From the NCBI GenBank assembly GCA_019614645.1, contig JABWDB010000002.1, positions 17,831,501 through 17,895,500 on the forward strand: DNA of 64,000 bases, read 5' to 3'. This DNA comes from Stratiolaelaps scimitus (Eukaryota > Arthropoda > Arachnida > Mesostigmata > Laelapidae). A program made the translations under genes and the position numbers. Position 1 is the stretch's first letter, and every line of letters starts with the position of its first letter. The notes beneath the pieces were generated by a model. It did not search any database. It was given only the letters and a program-made list of their open reading frames with translations, and was not told where the DNA came from. This document shows positions 11,579-24,302 of this stretch, one piece after another.

Positions 11579-13988
11579 CTGAACAATTAATAAAATTTTA
11601 TATTTTACAGTAATATTCTAATTCTAGAGGCCAACTTGTGAAGCATAGCGACACTATGTCGTACGTACTAAATATCATAAAAAAAGATCGTATTTTTTCT
11701 TAGACTATTATTATGAATAATATTATTTTGCTGTCAGTCTCGTACAGCACGAGCAAGATGAGTTGATTAATCTTGTGTGTGAATGCTGGGAACTTGCAGT
11801 CCAATATCTCGCTACGTGTAATACTGCCTGTGGTGACGTGGGCTAATTCTGAATATATCATCTTTCAGTTATCCAACTTTATATTTGAATATAATAAATT
11901 AAACCTTCCCATTCAAAGCAACGTTATTCTGGCCGTCCCGAATAAATAGTGGAGTATGTGATTTTATCTCTTTTTCAATGAAGGTAGGTATAGAGAGAGA
12001 ATGGGAACGGACTTTTCAAGACAGACACACACAATAATTATTCACGTCCTATTTTGAGCAGGCGCCAAGCAAATCCCCTGTGTAGCTCCGAATACAGCTC
12101 GAGTGATATTAAGATTCAAGATAGAATTGCGTACACAAAAGGCAGCCATGAGAGATCACCGTTTTGCACCATCGACCAACCTTCACTCCAGAATGTATAT
12201 CTCCGAGAAGGCCACGGTGTGGTCAGAGGTGACACTCCGAGGCCAAATTCATCTGTCAGCTGACGATTGGCTCGGCGGTCCTTTAAGCCGGGGGCGAGTT
12301 AGCCGGCATACTGCGTTCAGCAATGCGCGCTGGTATATTTTGTTGTTGCTAGAGAGGAGGGTGATCCCTCTTACCGGCGTTAGTTATGGCCAGGGTGGTC
12401 GCTGCGGATAGCGCTGTTAAAAAACAACAAACGCACAGCTCGGCACTGGCTCGATTGTCTATGATAGTGATTGCAGTCTCCGTGCAAACACCTTGGGGTT
12501 CGGTATAACCATTCTCAGAGTCGCATTAGCGAACCGGCCCGAGCCAACCAGCTCGCCGTAACCATACTCGTACCTACAGCATCGCAGAACGAAATGCGTT
12601 CACATCACAAGACGATGCGGAGGGCAGGACGTCGTTCCATCTCATCGCCATTGCGAGGCGACTGTTATGCGTTGCTCGCCACCGAATTACGTGTGTCAGC
12701 GTGTATTCCCGAGGAACGAGAATGAATCGCGGTGAAATCTACCGTTGGCGATATCGTTTCTGCCGTTCGAGGAGAGGCGAGGAGAGAGCGAGACTGAGAG
12801 AGTTTCCGTCACTGCTCAATCGCGGTTGCTCTGTCGCCTTGACAAAAATACACTAAAACGCACTATATATAGATGGAATTATTCGAATCAACCTTTTGTC
12901 AACCTTGGAAACGCTTAATCCATTGTTAAACCTGTCCCAGCCGTGGCAAACACGCACAGCGAATGCTTCCATTGTGTCGTACGAAGACCGAGTGGCTGTC
13001 ATAGAGCCACTCGATAGTATGCTCATTGTATTTCAATGCCATCCGATTCCAGCGGCAAACATAAACATCTGGCTATTCTGTATCCTACCGTTCTGTATCC
13101 GATGCCTTGTGCGCTTTTACAAGCGTCCGCTGATCGCTCGTATTCATCTGCAGTCTATCACGTCTTTTCTCAAGAAACTTACGTATCTACGAAATCAATT
13201 CGTTGTCGGTGTCTTTGAGAGCGTCCTGTTTTAGAGTGGTTAGATCTTGATCGTCGCAATGGTCACCCAACTCGCACAACCTAGTGATGCACCCGAGCAG
13301 GTGTAACCTCGTCTTGAACTCTTAGTGTAGTATAGTATTTGCGCGTTATTTTTTAGGTATGTTATTATCTATGTTAATCCATAGATGCATAGACCTGTCA
13401 CGCGATGTGACCCAGACCGCAGATCTTGCAGGTCAGAGCTTGCCATGGACTCACCAAGGTGTGGAGGTACTAATTTTCTTCCCGACAATTCTCAGCGTAT
13501 TAATAGCGTAATACGGAAAAATGCCGGGTGATGTCTGAAGCCAGGAGGGCTGGGGGCCAGTCGTAAATAAAAAGATGAATATTGAAAGGATGTTTCACAG
13601 GAATGTCATGTTCTGCTTAGAGCTCGCTATTTAGGCCAAGCCTACCCAAAAGAATCGTATCCAGCACAAGCCAAAGGCCAAAGCAATTCGAGCGTGGAGT
13701 TTTCATGCGACGCCACAACGTTGATCAACAATCCCCATAATAGATTCGGCCTCCGTTATATTCACACAGTGTCGAATAAACACCGGATGTTTGCGTCGAT
13801 TCCAACAGTCGTATTGATTCGTGGCTAGTAAATAACAAAAATGACTTCGAAATAACGCTGGGTTTTTATTATTATTATTATTACGATGTTGACATGCATA
13901 TATATTGCATGTTTTCATCATCCGAGCCGATAACTAATCAGTTGCTTTTGTGTCGTCTTTCTTCGCGTTGTTCTTGTCTGATTTCCAG
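11579..13988. other. No supported gene
   Basis: Short frames only. A moderately GC-rich patch at about 12050-12830 has several small plus frames with no good splice context. Confidence 0.5.
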
Positions 13989-14046
13989 CGGGACATGATG
14001 AATATCTTCAAAAGCAGTAAGAAGAAAAAGGAACTCCACACCAATG
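13989..14046 (+). CDS. Small exon with tandem ATG, Lys-rich start
   Basis: A 58-nt exon with textbook borders: a long T/C-rich tract ending GATTTCCAG| before it and ACCAATG|GTAAGT after it. It holds two consecutive ATGs (13995 and 13998) and reads MMNIFKSSKKKKELHTN before ending in phase 1. It could be the first coding exon behind a spliced 5'-UTR, giving a short basic N-terminus. The frame is also open through to the acceptor (R-D-M-M), so it may be internal. I could not assign the family. The open segment starting at 14428 is not in the right phase to be its direct partner. Confidence 0.5.
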
Positions 14047-14427
14047 GTAAGTGTCATAATGTTGCCATTTCATTTTACCCTTCGTCAATAATGGGTCTCC
14101 ACTTGGTAGACGTTCACGCTCAAGCAAATCGAAATACGGGTGGATCAATCGACACAACGTGGTCGGTTGTATGGGCCGTATTCCCTGCTCGATGTGTTCT
14201 GCCGTTGCTCGAACGGCATATGTACCGAACGGATATTAGGGCACGATCCCGAGCTATCCCGACGCTGTAACGCTTCCCATTGTCAGCCTTAGGTATTCCC
14301 CTCTGCGATTGGTCGTCACCCGAGATAATGGAGCTATATTTTGCTCCCGCGGATAGATTTTTTGATAGACAGCTGACACTTAGCGGGTTCTATATTGTTG
14401 GCGACTGCCCGCGTGCCACCGTGACAG

Positions 14428-14739
14428 CACGTCGAACGGGCGGCCGCGTACGATGAGGATGACGAGAACGATATGATCTATAACTACTCGCTCGACTCGG
14501 TGGACAACATTGGTGTCGTGCATGTTGCGTGTTGTCTATACTCCAGAGGTTATCTGCCCAGCTGTGTGGAAGAGAGAAAGATAAGTCAGTTTCCCAGTTG
14601 CGGATGGACAATGTGGCGGCACTCGGGTTTCACTCGATATTTTGTACTGGGACCACAAAGAGATCATTTAAAGACCCCGTTTTTTTACATTTTTGATCGA
14701 TTACGGGACAAGCCTATAGCCATGCGGACGCCTCGCTGA
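14428..14739 (+). CDS. Acidic open segment, candidate coding exon
   Basis: Starts just after an in-frame TGA at an acceptor-like GTGACAG and stays open to TGA at 14737-14739. The first 28 codons are strikingly acidic and Tyr-rich (YDEDDENDMIYNYSLDSVDN). A weak donor (ATTG|GTGTCG) follows at 14513, so the real exon may end there. This looks like a cytoplasmic acidic tail, but I cannot name a family. The minus strand also has a good acceptor at 14562-14563 opening an Arg/Ser-rich frame down to 14390, so the strand is not settled. Confidence 0.33.
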   Translation, partial: HVERAAAYDEDDENDMIYNYSLDSVDNIGVVHVACCLYSRGYLPSCVEERKISQFPSCGWTMWRHSGFTRYFVLGPQRDHLKTPFFYIFDRLRDKPIAMRTPR

Positions 14740-15577
14740 GTCCAGACAACTCTGCTGCTCTTGTCGCTATCGAACCCAGGGCGCTTTACTGTGGGCTATT
14801 GCATATCGTCTTATCTATTTATCGTCCATCTATGCTGTGATATTCGGCCGAGGACGGAAGGCTCATGTGTGTTATTATAATTTCTCCTCCTTTGCTACAA
14901 TGCATTTTCTCGGCCCCGTCATCAATGATACGGGCGGACGATATCTACAAACATACACATGCATATTTTACCATACGTAATATTGTATTATTGTACTATA
15001 TATATATATATATATATAAAACAGGGAAACCGGTGAACCCAAGCTCGCGTACCTCTAGTGTTCAAGCAGGTCGTAAACAGTACCAGCCACGCCGCGTCCT
15101 TCAGTTCCGGGTAGCGCAGACCCACCGAATCGATATATATCATCTCGTTTGTTCGTTAGCCCGTTCCGCAATGACAGCGAATTTGCATTTGGTGCACTTG
15201 AAAATAGGCCCAGATCCCGATTTACTGCCCGAGACGATGTAGGTAGCACGAGAGCTTCACCGATTTCGCGTCGGGAGCCTCGTGCTCAATTTTCCATTGC
15301 GTCTTAAGCTGGCTGCGCGCTTTCGTCAGCCAGACTTGTCGTCGTTTGCTCTGTCCCGGCTGTTGTCGATGGATCTCGTCTCGTCGTTTCCGGATCCTCG
15401 TAGCCTCTCCTCCCCAGTCGTTCTATGACTTGTAATAGCACAATACGCAAACTCTGTGCGGCTGGCACGAGTAGTATTGATGTTCCCTCCGTAGACGCCA
15501 ATAGACGGCCACCACGCTCGTTCGCCTCTGTGTTGTGCACCTCCTGACCGTCTCGGTCACTTATTCTCTGTCTCTCT

Positions 15578-15580
<3 letters not shown>

Positions 15581-15609
<29 letters not shown>
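15581..15609. repeat. (TA)n microsatellite
   Basis: About 14 TA units after a CT-rich tract; marks the edge of the GC-rich block to the right. Confidence 0.9.
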
Positions 15610-15613
<4 letters not shown>

Positions 15614-16549
15614 ACTATGATAAGTTCGAAGCTGATGCTGAGTGGTGGAACCCTGGTTGTTCTCCATCATCCGGGGTGCGTGGATGGATAGGAGCTGCGG
15701 GGCGGGTGAGGACCGCGAGGCGAGGATCGAGCGGTGGAGCTGTTAAGCGAGGGACAGCCACCTGTGGGGAAGGGAGCATCCTGCCGGAGCAGAGGGCAGC
15801 ATCCGATCTCGGCTGTGTGAACGTGGCCAGCGGCCGGGTGGCGGGTGTCTGGGTCTATGGCTGTCCAAATGCAACGTCAGGAGAAGTGGTCACCGTCTGC
15901 TATATATACCGGGGTGCAGCAGCAGCCGCAGATGCCGCTTTCAGTCGGCGACGTCCAGCCAATATTATACGACTTGCACTATCACTTGCTACTTATACCA
16001 CCTCGATATTGCATACAACTTCGAGCCGGATGCCACCTTTGCAGCGACTATTTCCCGCGATTACAGCTGGCGTGACGGTTAACAACGTCGACTGAAATCG
16101 CCGACGATCGAACAGCTGACCTCAGCTGAACAAGCATGTGTCTGCACCGGCTGCATCCGGTACATAGTATCTGCATATATACACCCTGATCCACCATCTG
16201 CAGGGATATTGCTGGCAATTGCGTTACGGCAACACAAACACGTCTATAGAACATTGCAAGTGAAGGTGGCCGCCATACCACATATCGACACCCTCTCCTA
16301 CGTCCAGTAGTGGGCTACTACTATTGGTTGTCATTTATGAGGAGCACCGCAGCTGCCTCCAGCTCCAACGGCCTGTTCCGGTCCTACTGTCGGAACCGTC
16401 TGGCGACAAGCTCTCAAACGTAGCCAGCGAGTCAACGAGCGAGGGCTCGTATGGTGGTGAGTCGCGCCCTCTCTTGGTGACTAGTCGCGGCAGCGCAAGA
16501 GTGGACCCTCCATAGGCCGACTGCTTCGTTTCCTCCATGCCGCCTGACG

Positions 16550-18000
16550 AGTGGAGTCGCGCAGCAGCAGCACAGCACAAGCTGTCTTAGAGTATACAGC
16601 ACCGCACAGCATCAGCAGCGGCAGCAGCACGGAGTGAGAGCACCGTCAGACGGCGGAAGCGGCAGCAGCACCAGAAGCTGTACTGCGAAAGCTGGAGTGC
16701 GAAACAAACCCGCCAGGTGGAGGGGTCCTGGTCCACGGCCGCACTCTCTGCTCGCGCCGTTGCGTCCCTCCTCGAGCGGGGAACGACGGTGGCGGCGAGA
16801 ACAGCGGCTTCCCCAGAAGCAGCAGCATCAAGAACAGCAGCAGCAGCAGCCGACGAAACCGGAGAGTCGCCGCCGCTGCTGAGAGTACATAGAGAGAGAG
16901 AGAGAGAGAGTGTTGTGTGTTCGTCCGGTTCGTGTGTTGTCCGAGTGTTGGCATCAAGGGGAGGGAGCTGGAGTGAGGGAAGGAGCTAGCGAGATAGACA
17001 GAGAGAGCCGAGCCTCCGTGCAGAGCAGGTGTCAGTCAGCTAGTCAGATAGGAAGGCAGGGGGCGTGCAGTGCGTGCGTGTGTGTGACGCGTCAGACGAC
17101 AGCGCTTCGGCAGCGACCAGGCGACGGCCGATAACCAAGACCAAGCCCGAAGCAGAAAAGCAGGGAAAGTTGACGAAACAAGACAGAAGAGGGTCCAGGC
17201 CCGTCTCGCAGGGCACAATCCAACGCAACGGCACAGGAAGAAGCTGGAACAGCAGTGGTGATTGTGCAGTAGCTCTGTGTGGGTGGTGTCTCTTCATCGA
17301 GTGCGAAGTGCAAGAATCAGACGGCTACCATCAGTGCTCGTGCTGCCGCTGCGCCGGATAAGTGCAATCAGTTAGCGCACAAGTGCAAGGAAAGAGAGAG
17401 GAGAGAGAGAGCGCGCGATACATGTGAACGTGCAACCGTCACGCTGAAACGCAGCTAGAGCAAGCTCGGGAGGAGCTTCCAGCCTTTAGCGAGAGCTTCA
17501 GTTGCATCCGCCGCTGGCCGAGCGAGGGGCATATCCAAGCATTCGAGGCAAGACAAGGCAAGAGTTGCAAGCAGCCAAGCAGTCGACCGCTGCGATAACG
17601 AGCGATTATTGCCATCGCGCTACTGCTCTGTCGCGCGCCAACGTCGACGCGATAGTCTTGTGCAAGAAGCAGGCGGCAAGCGATCAAACTCGGAACAACA
17701 ATGTGTGTTTAAGTATAACAGCATTAAACTGCAATTTCGCAGCACTCGCAATAAGTTGCTTGGGGAAAGTCAACAACAACAACAACAACGACGACGATGT
17801 CAACAGAAGCAAATAAGTAGAAGACGAGTTGTAGATAGAGAACAGGGGCAATTTCCCGAGAAGCGGCGACGACGAGATCGCACCGAATCGCGGAGGGTAG
17901 AGCTTCACATCGCGTTTGCATCACCTCATCATCAAAGTGGTTAGTTGTCAAGTGTTCGTTGCCGAAGTGACGACAAGGCAAGGAGAAGTAGGTGCGAGAA
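16550..18000 (+). other. GC-rich 5'-UTR-like exon with promoter region upstream
   Basis: Dense CAG/CAA/GAG triplet runs, CpG-rich sequence and an (AG)n tract at about 16891-16910. There are no long ATG-initiated frames with coding character. The block ends in a consensus donor, GCGAGAA|GTAAGT at 18001. The purine-rich, repeat-rich composition with stops in every frame is what long arthropod 5'-UTR exons look like. A transcription start is not visible. GC-rich sequence extends upstream to about 15640, which I take as promoter. The gene it serves cannot be named from this window. Confidence 0.42.
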
Positions 18001-18065
18001 GTAAGTGCGAGCACAAAACGGCAGTGTTGTGCAACGTTGTGCCGGAGTGTGTTTCCGAAGGAGGA

Positions 18066-18093
18066 GAAAGAGGGAGAGAGAGAGAGAGAGAGA
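18066..18093. repeat. (GA)n tract downstream of the 5'-UTR donor
   Basis: GAGAGAG repeats after GGAGAAAGAGG. GA repeats are common binding sites for GAGA-type factors in arthropod promoters, so a regulatory role is possible. Confidence 0.6.
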
Positions 18094-18971
18094 GGTACGG
18101 AGGCAAGATCGTATAAGTAGGGAATATGTACAACATGCGGTACATGCCCTTGGCTAAATGCGGAGTGCAGCAGTTCGGCTCCATCGTTGGTTAGAAGGTA
18201 ACCGTTGCAGGGTCAAGTCGACATATTCAGGATCGTCAACGATTCGGTGTGCGTGTGCGAACGGGACGTCAGCTTCGTCTCGAGGCGTGCCATCAACACT
18301 ATGCAATTGTCGAGTTCGCCATCGGTAGCACGACAGCGCCGTCAGCCGGCGACACGCGACGGCCGTTGCTGCTGACAGCGACCGTGAACTCGTCCGAACC
18401 GTTGAGTTCGTGTTGCGTTGTCGGCGGGGTCAACGAAACGCCGTACTCAGGGAGGCGGCGAGAGAAAATCGCCTCGTCAAATTGACCACGAGCACCGTTG
18501 AAACCGTCGTGGCCCACAAGCCGGCACTGGTCCGTTCAGGGAGTGCGTTTGTATTTTGGTAAGGGCGGCAGAAGCGGCGGCGGCGGCGGCGGCGCAGCAG
18601 CAGAAGCGGCTAAGGACGCCGTTCTCAAATCGCTGATCTTAGTTAATCGGTATTAGTGCGTCTGTCAGTGGTGTTGAAACTAACGGACCTCGAGCTCAAC
18701 GAGCGAGACTCACAGACTGGTGTTAGTTGAGTGACGATCAACGCGCGCGCGGATAAAGAGTTCGCCCGCCGGATTATAAGGTTTGTGTTTCGTGCATAAA
18801 TCGAACGCGGCAGCAATAGTTCATCATTAGCTGCAGTAGCGGCCGCAGCGAGAAGAAGTGGGTACGAAAAAGCTCGCAGAACGTGGGAAATCATGGGATC
18901 ATAAGTGGTAAAACATGAGAATGGAATCGCGCGCAATAGCAAAGAGATAACGAAGAATAGCCGCGGCCGGC

Positions 18972-19142
18972 ATGGAGAGGCGCATAGAGGGATACTGTCT
19001 GGAGTACGTTCGCCGCAGAGCGAAGGGATGGCCACAGGTGGGCTTTAACCATTTGAAATGGGGCCAGCCCGCGCAGGCACGCCGCGCCCCCGGCGTGTGC
19101 TTGCGCGTGCGAGATGGCGCCGTGTTCAACAAAACAGTTTAG
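18972..19142 (+). CDS. Short open frame, possible first coding exon
   Basis: ATG at 18972 opens a 56-codon frame starting MERRIEGYCLEYVRRRAKGW and ending at TAG 19140-19142. A CCACAG|GTGGGC donor-like site after codon 22 (near 19038) could instead end a first exon. It follows the long GC-rich 5'-UTR-like block, which is the main argument for it. No family recognised. Confidence 0.25.
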   Translation: MERRIEGYCLEYVRRRAKGWPQVGFNHLKWGQPAQARRAPGVCLRVRDGAVFNKTV

Positions 19143-20867
19143 CGCCGCACGTTGACGGTACGGGGAGGCCGGATTAGCCGGCAGGTCATCATAAGCCATG
19201 GTGTGTACTGATTGACGAGGTGTCGCAGAATCACTAACTAGCACATGTAAAAGAGGCAGATACTTAGCGGCGATTTGGCTACTTTTTACATTTGAGTAGA
19301 AGGTCAGCAGCGTCACAATCAGCGCAGCGGGGAACGCGGATTGTTTCGCTGAGTGCGGCTCTGAAGTTTGGAATCTTCTTTCTTATTTTTCTTGGCATTA
19401 TCTTATGCTCGGTACATGATGTGAGAAAGTGCTGGAAAGTTCCTTTTAAGTAGAGCTAGAGCATACATTGCTGTGGGAGCATTCAAGGTTAATATTATAT
19501 ATACCTATCCAACTATCAAGGTGTGATATTTTCCACACACAACATTTGGCATTGAGAGACGAACGTACACCAGCTGTTCGCAGTCCGATTGTCAAAGTAG
19601 GTTGTGTAGTCGGCCGAGTTGACATCGGCCAGCGAAGTAGATTTCAACAGCAATGATGCAACCACTAACTACGATAGCTTCGAATTAGATAATGTACAAC
19701 CTCAACCCCATACAAATAGAAGGTCTACTGTCGCACAAGTAGTTCCTGTCTTAACCTCTATATCAAAACAAGAGATAATGGGCGAGTCGTTCGAAGTCGA
19801 CGATACCGACGATCGATGTACTTCATTATGAAGTGGCTACCCCCTATCATTAAGGTTGAGGGCGATGTGTGTTTTCGAGCATCGTTGCTGAGATATTGGT
19901 ATTGCCTCTGCAGGGGGGACATATACCTATTCGGGATTCATACAGTGGTGTATTGGTCCTGAGTTCATTTCTCAAAATCTCATCCACCAACAATATCATG
20001 ACTATTCGACTTCCTCTCCTGGCGCAAAGATCCAACTATGTTCCTGAATCCTTCACAAATTTGACATCCCTATTAAGGTAAAAGGTACCTGCACTCACCA
20101 CGAGACATGCATCTTCGGTTGTGTCACGACACTTTGTCGACAATACCAGCTAATACAGGCCCGTGTGATCTGTCATCGTGGATTCCGCGCAAATATAATA
20201 CATTGGCGTAATTTTAGGTCTCAGAAAAAATTTGTGACCAATAACCGGATGTTAGCGTGGTTAGGGAGGCCTTGCCAACTCAGGTGAATAAAGGGGAGAC
20301 GCCAACCGTGAGATCGCTGGTGGACGGCTTCTTCGTACTCATCATTCTGAATGGACTTAGCCGCCGAAGTTGGAAGCTTCTAGAGTGAAATACCTCACTA
20401 TTGTCGCTCGCTATCGACTAAATCGTAGATGAGACAAGATGCGGCGCTTTACTCTATTACTACCCAGTGCCCCAAAGTTAACAAACCTAGTAGCGTCTAC
20501 TTTGATTGCGAGATCCACGAGGGGAGAAGGAGTCTCCGCATTCGACAGCCATTCATCGATGCACAACCACCGAGTCCTTAAGCCTGACTGCATCGACGTC
20601 GATTGAGCGACGAGTGTAAATGAATGATAGGAGATCAATGCATGGCGAATTTGGTTTGTGTGTCTATATCTGTCTGTCTGTTTGTTGCTTCCTCTCGTAT
20701 CTCGTGTGTTTTGAAAGGACTGACCTCGACATTGAGCATCGAGGTCTACGAATCGTCAGCTCGCCCGAGCTACTCGATTACTTTGAGGGCTACTTATATG
20801 TGTGTGTGTGTGTGTGTCTGTTTCCAATTTCGATTCCGTTTTCCCTTGTTCACCCACGCGCCTTGCG

Positions 20868-21051
20868 ATGAACAACGAACGATCAAGGCCAACAGAAAAA
20901 AAAACAAGCAAACTAACAAATATAAACGCTGTGCTTTCGTACGTGACTACGGCTATTGCCAAAGGGCTAAGCCGGTCGGACTCAGCACGAAGAACTCCAT
21001 TGTCTGATTCACTCCATTCCTACCGTTCGTGTTCATCTTTCACAGCCACAG
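20868..21051 (+). CDS. Candidate first coding exon, Ser/Thr-rich
   Basis: ATG at 20868 opens 61 codons (MNNERSRPTEKKTSKLTNIN, then a Ser-rich stretch SYRSCSSFTAT) ending at a good donor, CCACAG|GTAGGC at 21052. The composition is hydrophilic with basic and Ser/Thr residues. The frame continues past the donor to 21230. A second plus frame over the same bases is also open (from 20624 to 21007), which lowers confidence. Confidence 0.3.
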
Positions 21052-22010
21052 GTAGGCGCAACAGTGCAGGTTTGCTTTGGGTAAACCGCTGCCGCCTCCT
21101 CCACCACCGCCGCATCTGGGATCTGTTTGTCGTTATTTTTTTGCTCCTGCCCTCACCAGTTCTAGAGATTCGAGGGTGCACGCAATTTTCATTGTGGCAT
21201 TGCGGCAAGTGTGCGGAAACAAGCTTGTAGTTTCGCTTCTCCCCGCCCTCGATGAAGCTTACATTGCCCAAAAGGCAGGTAGGTGGCAAGTCAGGGTGGC
21301 ACGGCCAAGGCATCTCGCTCGGGCTCTCTGCTGCATCAACAAGCTATCATGATTGGTGGGGTCCGACAGAGGCCGACCGGTTTGCCGTGCTGCATGCCGC
21401 CCGCTTGTTAACACTGACTTACCTTAGCGCACGCCGCGAGTAGTTGCTCCCCCCGTCTTCGTGCCGTGCCCAGCAGATCCGCGGCGGATGCCGCCCTTCG
21501 AATCTCTCGGCAGCAGCTGAAGCCTGGCGGGGGACCAGTCCCTCGACCCCTCTCTACCCAGTCTGGCCACGGCCGCCTCAACTCGAGCAGAGCAGAGGGC
21601 ATTCAGTCGCGAAGCACCGGGCCTTCTCCGTATCCTCCAGCTCGGACTCGACGCCATAGAACACTGACCTCCCCCCCCCCCTCCCCGATCAACACTGCCA
21701 CAACGCACTCACTGCTGCAACTGCTGCGGTAGTATTAGTTGTTGTGGTGGTGGAGCTGCCAGCCATGGTGGTAGTCTTGCTAAATCGGCATGCCGGCATG
21801 TTTGAGAACAATACGACAGGGCCCCGCCAACAGTTCCCGCTCTCTCGAGGGAGTGGTCGAGAAGGCAGCAAGAAGATCCTGGTGAAGGCGCTCACGAAGC
21901 TCACACACACATATACCGAAAGAAGAGAGATAGAGAGAGAGATAGAGACAGGCAGCTATCCATCCACGAATACAGAGCGAATGGACAGAGGACGTCGTGT
22001 ACACTAAGTA

Positions 22011-22119
22011 TTATATTTGGCGAAGAAGCCCAAAGATACTAAAGGGAGCTGCCTTTGAAGCTGCCTCTGCTGAGACACCGTGGGACGAAGGCCGATGTGC
22101 GTGTGAGCGCGATGGCTGT
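22011..22119 (-). CDS. Candidate terminal exon
   Basis: Minus-strand acceptor CCCTTCCCCTAACAG at 22126-22120, then phase 1 open for 35 codons (QPSRSHAHRPSSHGVSAEAA) to TAA at 22013-22011. Phase 0 is also open for 26 codons. Ser/Ala-rich, no family. Confidence 0.22.
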
Positions 22120-22512
22120 CTGTTAGGGGAAGGGACAGAGCATACATATTAATACTCAGCTAACATCATATATTTATATAAAGAAGATACGTCCAGTGGC
22201 ATGGTGGAGTAGTTGGATGGTGGAGATCTCTTGCCGGCTGTAGATACAGGGGCGGCGATGTCCGCACGCGTCTGTTATTGTTGGTTATTGTTTCGATATG
22301 AATGATACATTTCGTTGTGGTACCTGCATTGCACATACATATATATTATTTGGGTGGATTTTTCGCCGAGACTGAAATTTCCCATCTCAACTCGTTAATG
22401 GTGCCATTACGTATGGAATCTAACGGAACATGTTCGTTATTCGAACAGTGTGTACGGCACAATGTTTTGCCGGATGACAAATTACAGCGAGACGCTGAGC
22501 CATTGCAGAGGT

Positions 22513-22598
22513 TTAGTGGACACGTTTTGTCCTCAGCGGTTCGACCGCTGTGCTGGTGAATCTAGCGGGTGTATGTAGCTGGACTAGGGACGAAGTGC
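22513..22598 (-). CDS. Candidate terminal exon
   Basis: Very good minus-strand acceptor (CCTTATCCTCCCTTCTTCAG). One phase is open for 27 codons (TSSLVQLHTPARFTSTAVEP) to TAA at 22515-22513. Function unknown. Confidence 0.25.
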
Positions 22599-23795
22599 CT
22601 GAAGAAGGGAGGATAAGGACTGAAATTGAGACCGGGAGTGAGAGCCGTTGCGGGAAATAAAAACAGACGGGTCTCTCGTTTTTCATAGAGGGTCCCGTCC
22701 TGCTATGAGAGGATCCCAAGGAGGGTGTTTGCCAGAGCAAATAGTGAGAAAGAGATCCACAAGAAGGGGAATTTTTAAGAGACATGGTCCGTATTGACAT
22801 CTGACGTTGAAAGAGGGCTATAGAAATTCAGACGGCTTATTTTACGCGGCATAATGTTGTGTTATTACGCAGGTGCACTATTTCGTTCTGCTTTGTGTGT
22901 AAGCCGGATGCGTATTGTACTGGAATCCCTCGTGGATTATTAAATCTCACGTGCTTCATTTTGCTATTGTATGGTCGATTACATTTTCTCATTGAAATAA
23001 CGATACCCAGTGGCGGTCTCTCGTCGGTGGTGCACTAGATTCCCAGGTTTTCACGAAATCGCTTGCCTACGTGGGTTCTGCGTGTCGCTTGAAAACAAGT
23101 CACCGTCGTTCAATATGACTAGTTTCCTTTGCCGTGTTTATTGTTCGTCAAAAAAACTGTGGGGTCTTTAAAAGAAGAAATTCAGCTCAAGCACCTTGAA
23201 ATCACTATTGAGAAATATATGAAACGCACGCATTTGGAGCGATGTGGCCAGTATTTATGTATCCACAACGTTCGATGCTCTACGCTGCGAGTCGAGAGTC
23301 GGAAGTTGACAGGGGGCGCGAGATAGTCGGCGTCATCTCCCCGCCCAAATTGGCAAGCTGGGCCACAGCGACCCCCGGGAATGGGCCGAGTGCAGGCAAT
23401 CGCGACTTGTGCCTGCCATTCTTATTCTGCCACCCACTGACTCGTTCAGTGCTCCAACCGTGCTGGCCTTTTCCATGACGCCGGCAGAAGCGACGTCGAG
23501 GTCGCCGCCGGAGCTGTTTCAGGCGTAGGCTTCATTCGCAGTGGCGTCACGTACCGCGCAAGGCAGCATCCGACCAAGCGACGGACCGTCCGACCGACTT
23601 AACGTCAAGCGGCGTGTCTTCCCGCTGCGCGTCGGCCCATCGCTGCCGGCGTCTACAGGGCCTCGAATGCTCGAGCTCTCGACACCGGAGGTCCCCCTTA
23701 CTGTGACATCCACCTCACGTGGGCCGTCTCCTCGGCTTCTGCGACAACTGCCACTACTACCACTTCTTCTCCTCCTCTTTCCTCCATGCGTCCCC

Positions 23796-23850
23796 ATGGT
23801 CCCCACGTCCGACATCATGCAGCAGGCCACCCTTGCTAGCTTTGCTGCTG
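23796..23850 (+). CDS. Candidate first coding exon before a strong donor
   Basis: ATG at 23796 reads MVPTSDIMQQATLASFAA and stops at a consensus donor, GCTG|GTAAGG at 23851, leaving phase 1. It sits in a GC-rich island (about 23330-24030) with a T/C-rich 5' flank, typical of a promoter-proximal exon. Just downstream (about 23900-24018) another plus frame has coding-like composition (LCYAELHRLTKKHYDECYAA) but no good acceptor. The minus strand has a 174-codon frame over the same GC-rich DNA. Confidence 0.33.
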
Positions 23851-24245
23851 GTAAGGTAGACGGCCCCGAGAGACAAAGGCGGATGCGCCAAGGGGCGATC
23901 CGTTGTGTTACGCCGAGCTGCACCGCTTGACAAAGAAACACTACGACGAATGCTACGCCGCCCGCGCGGCCAAGAAGCGTTTTTACGCCTCCTCGAACCG
24001 GCGATCCCTCGGGTGATGATGACGACGACGACGATGATGGCAAATAGGAGAATACTCAGTTGCAACTGAGCGAGGGAATGATGCGCAAGAACGAATGTGT
24101 GGGGGTTCTGGACGGAGAATACTTGAGTCAATTGTTGTTATGGTGACCAAAGTGGCAAAGGAGTATATTGTTGTTGCTACTCCTGATGCTGTTGATAATA
24201 TTGTTGTTGTTTGTTGGATGTTTTTGAGCAGGTTAAGCGACATTT

Positions 24246-24276
<31 letters not shown>

Positions 24277-24302
24277 CTATATATATATATATATATATAT
24301 GT
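24246..24302. repeat. (TA)n microsatellite
   Basis: TA repeats with two C interruptions. Confidence 0.9.

Noticed and set aside
23519..24043. 174-codon minus frame with a Ser run
   Set aside because: Ser run comes from a GAC triplet repeat. No acceptor or conserved motif, and the plus strand has a better donor-bounded exon.
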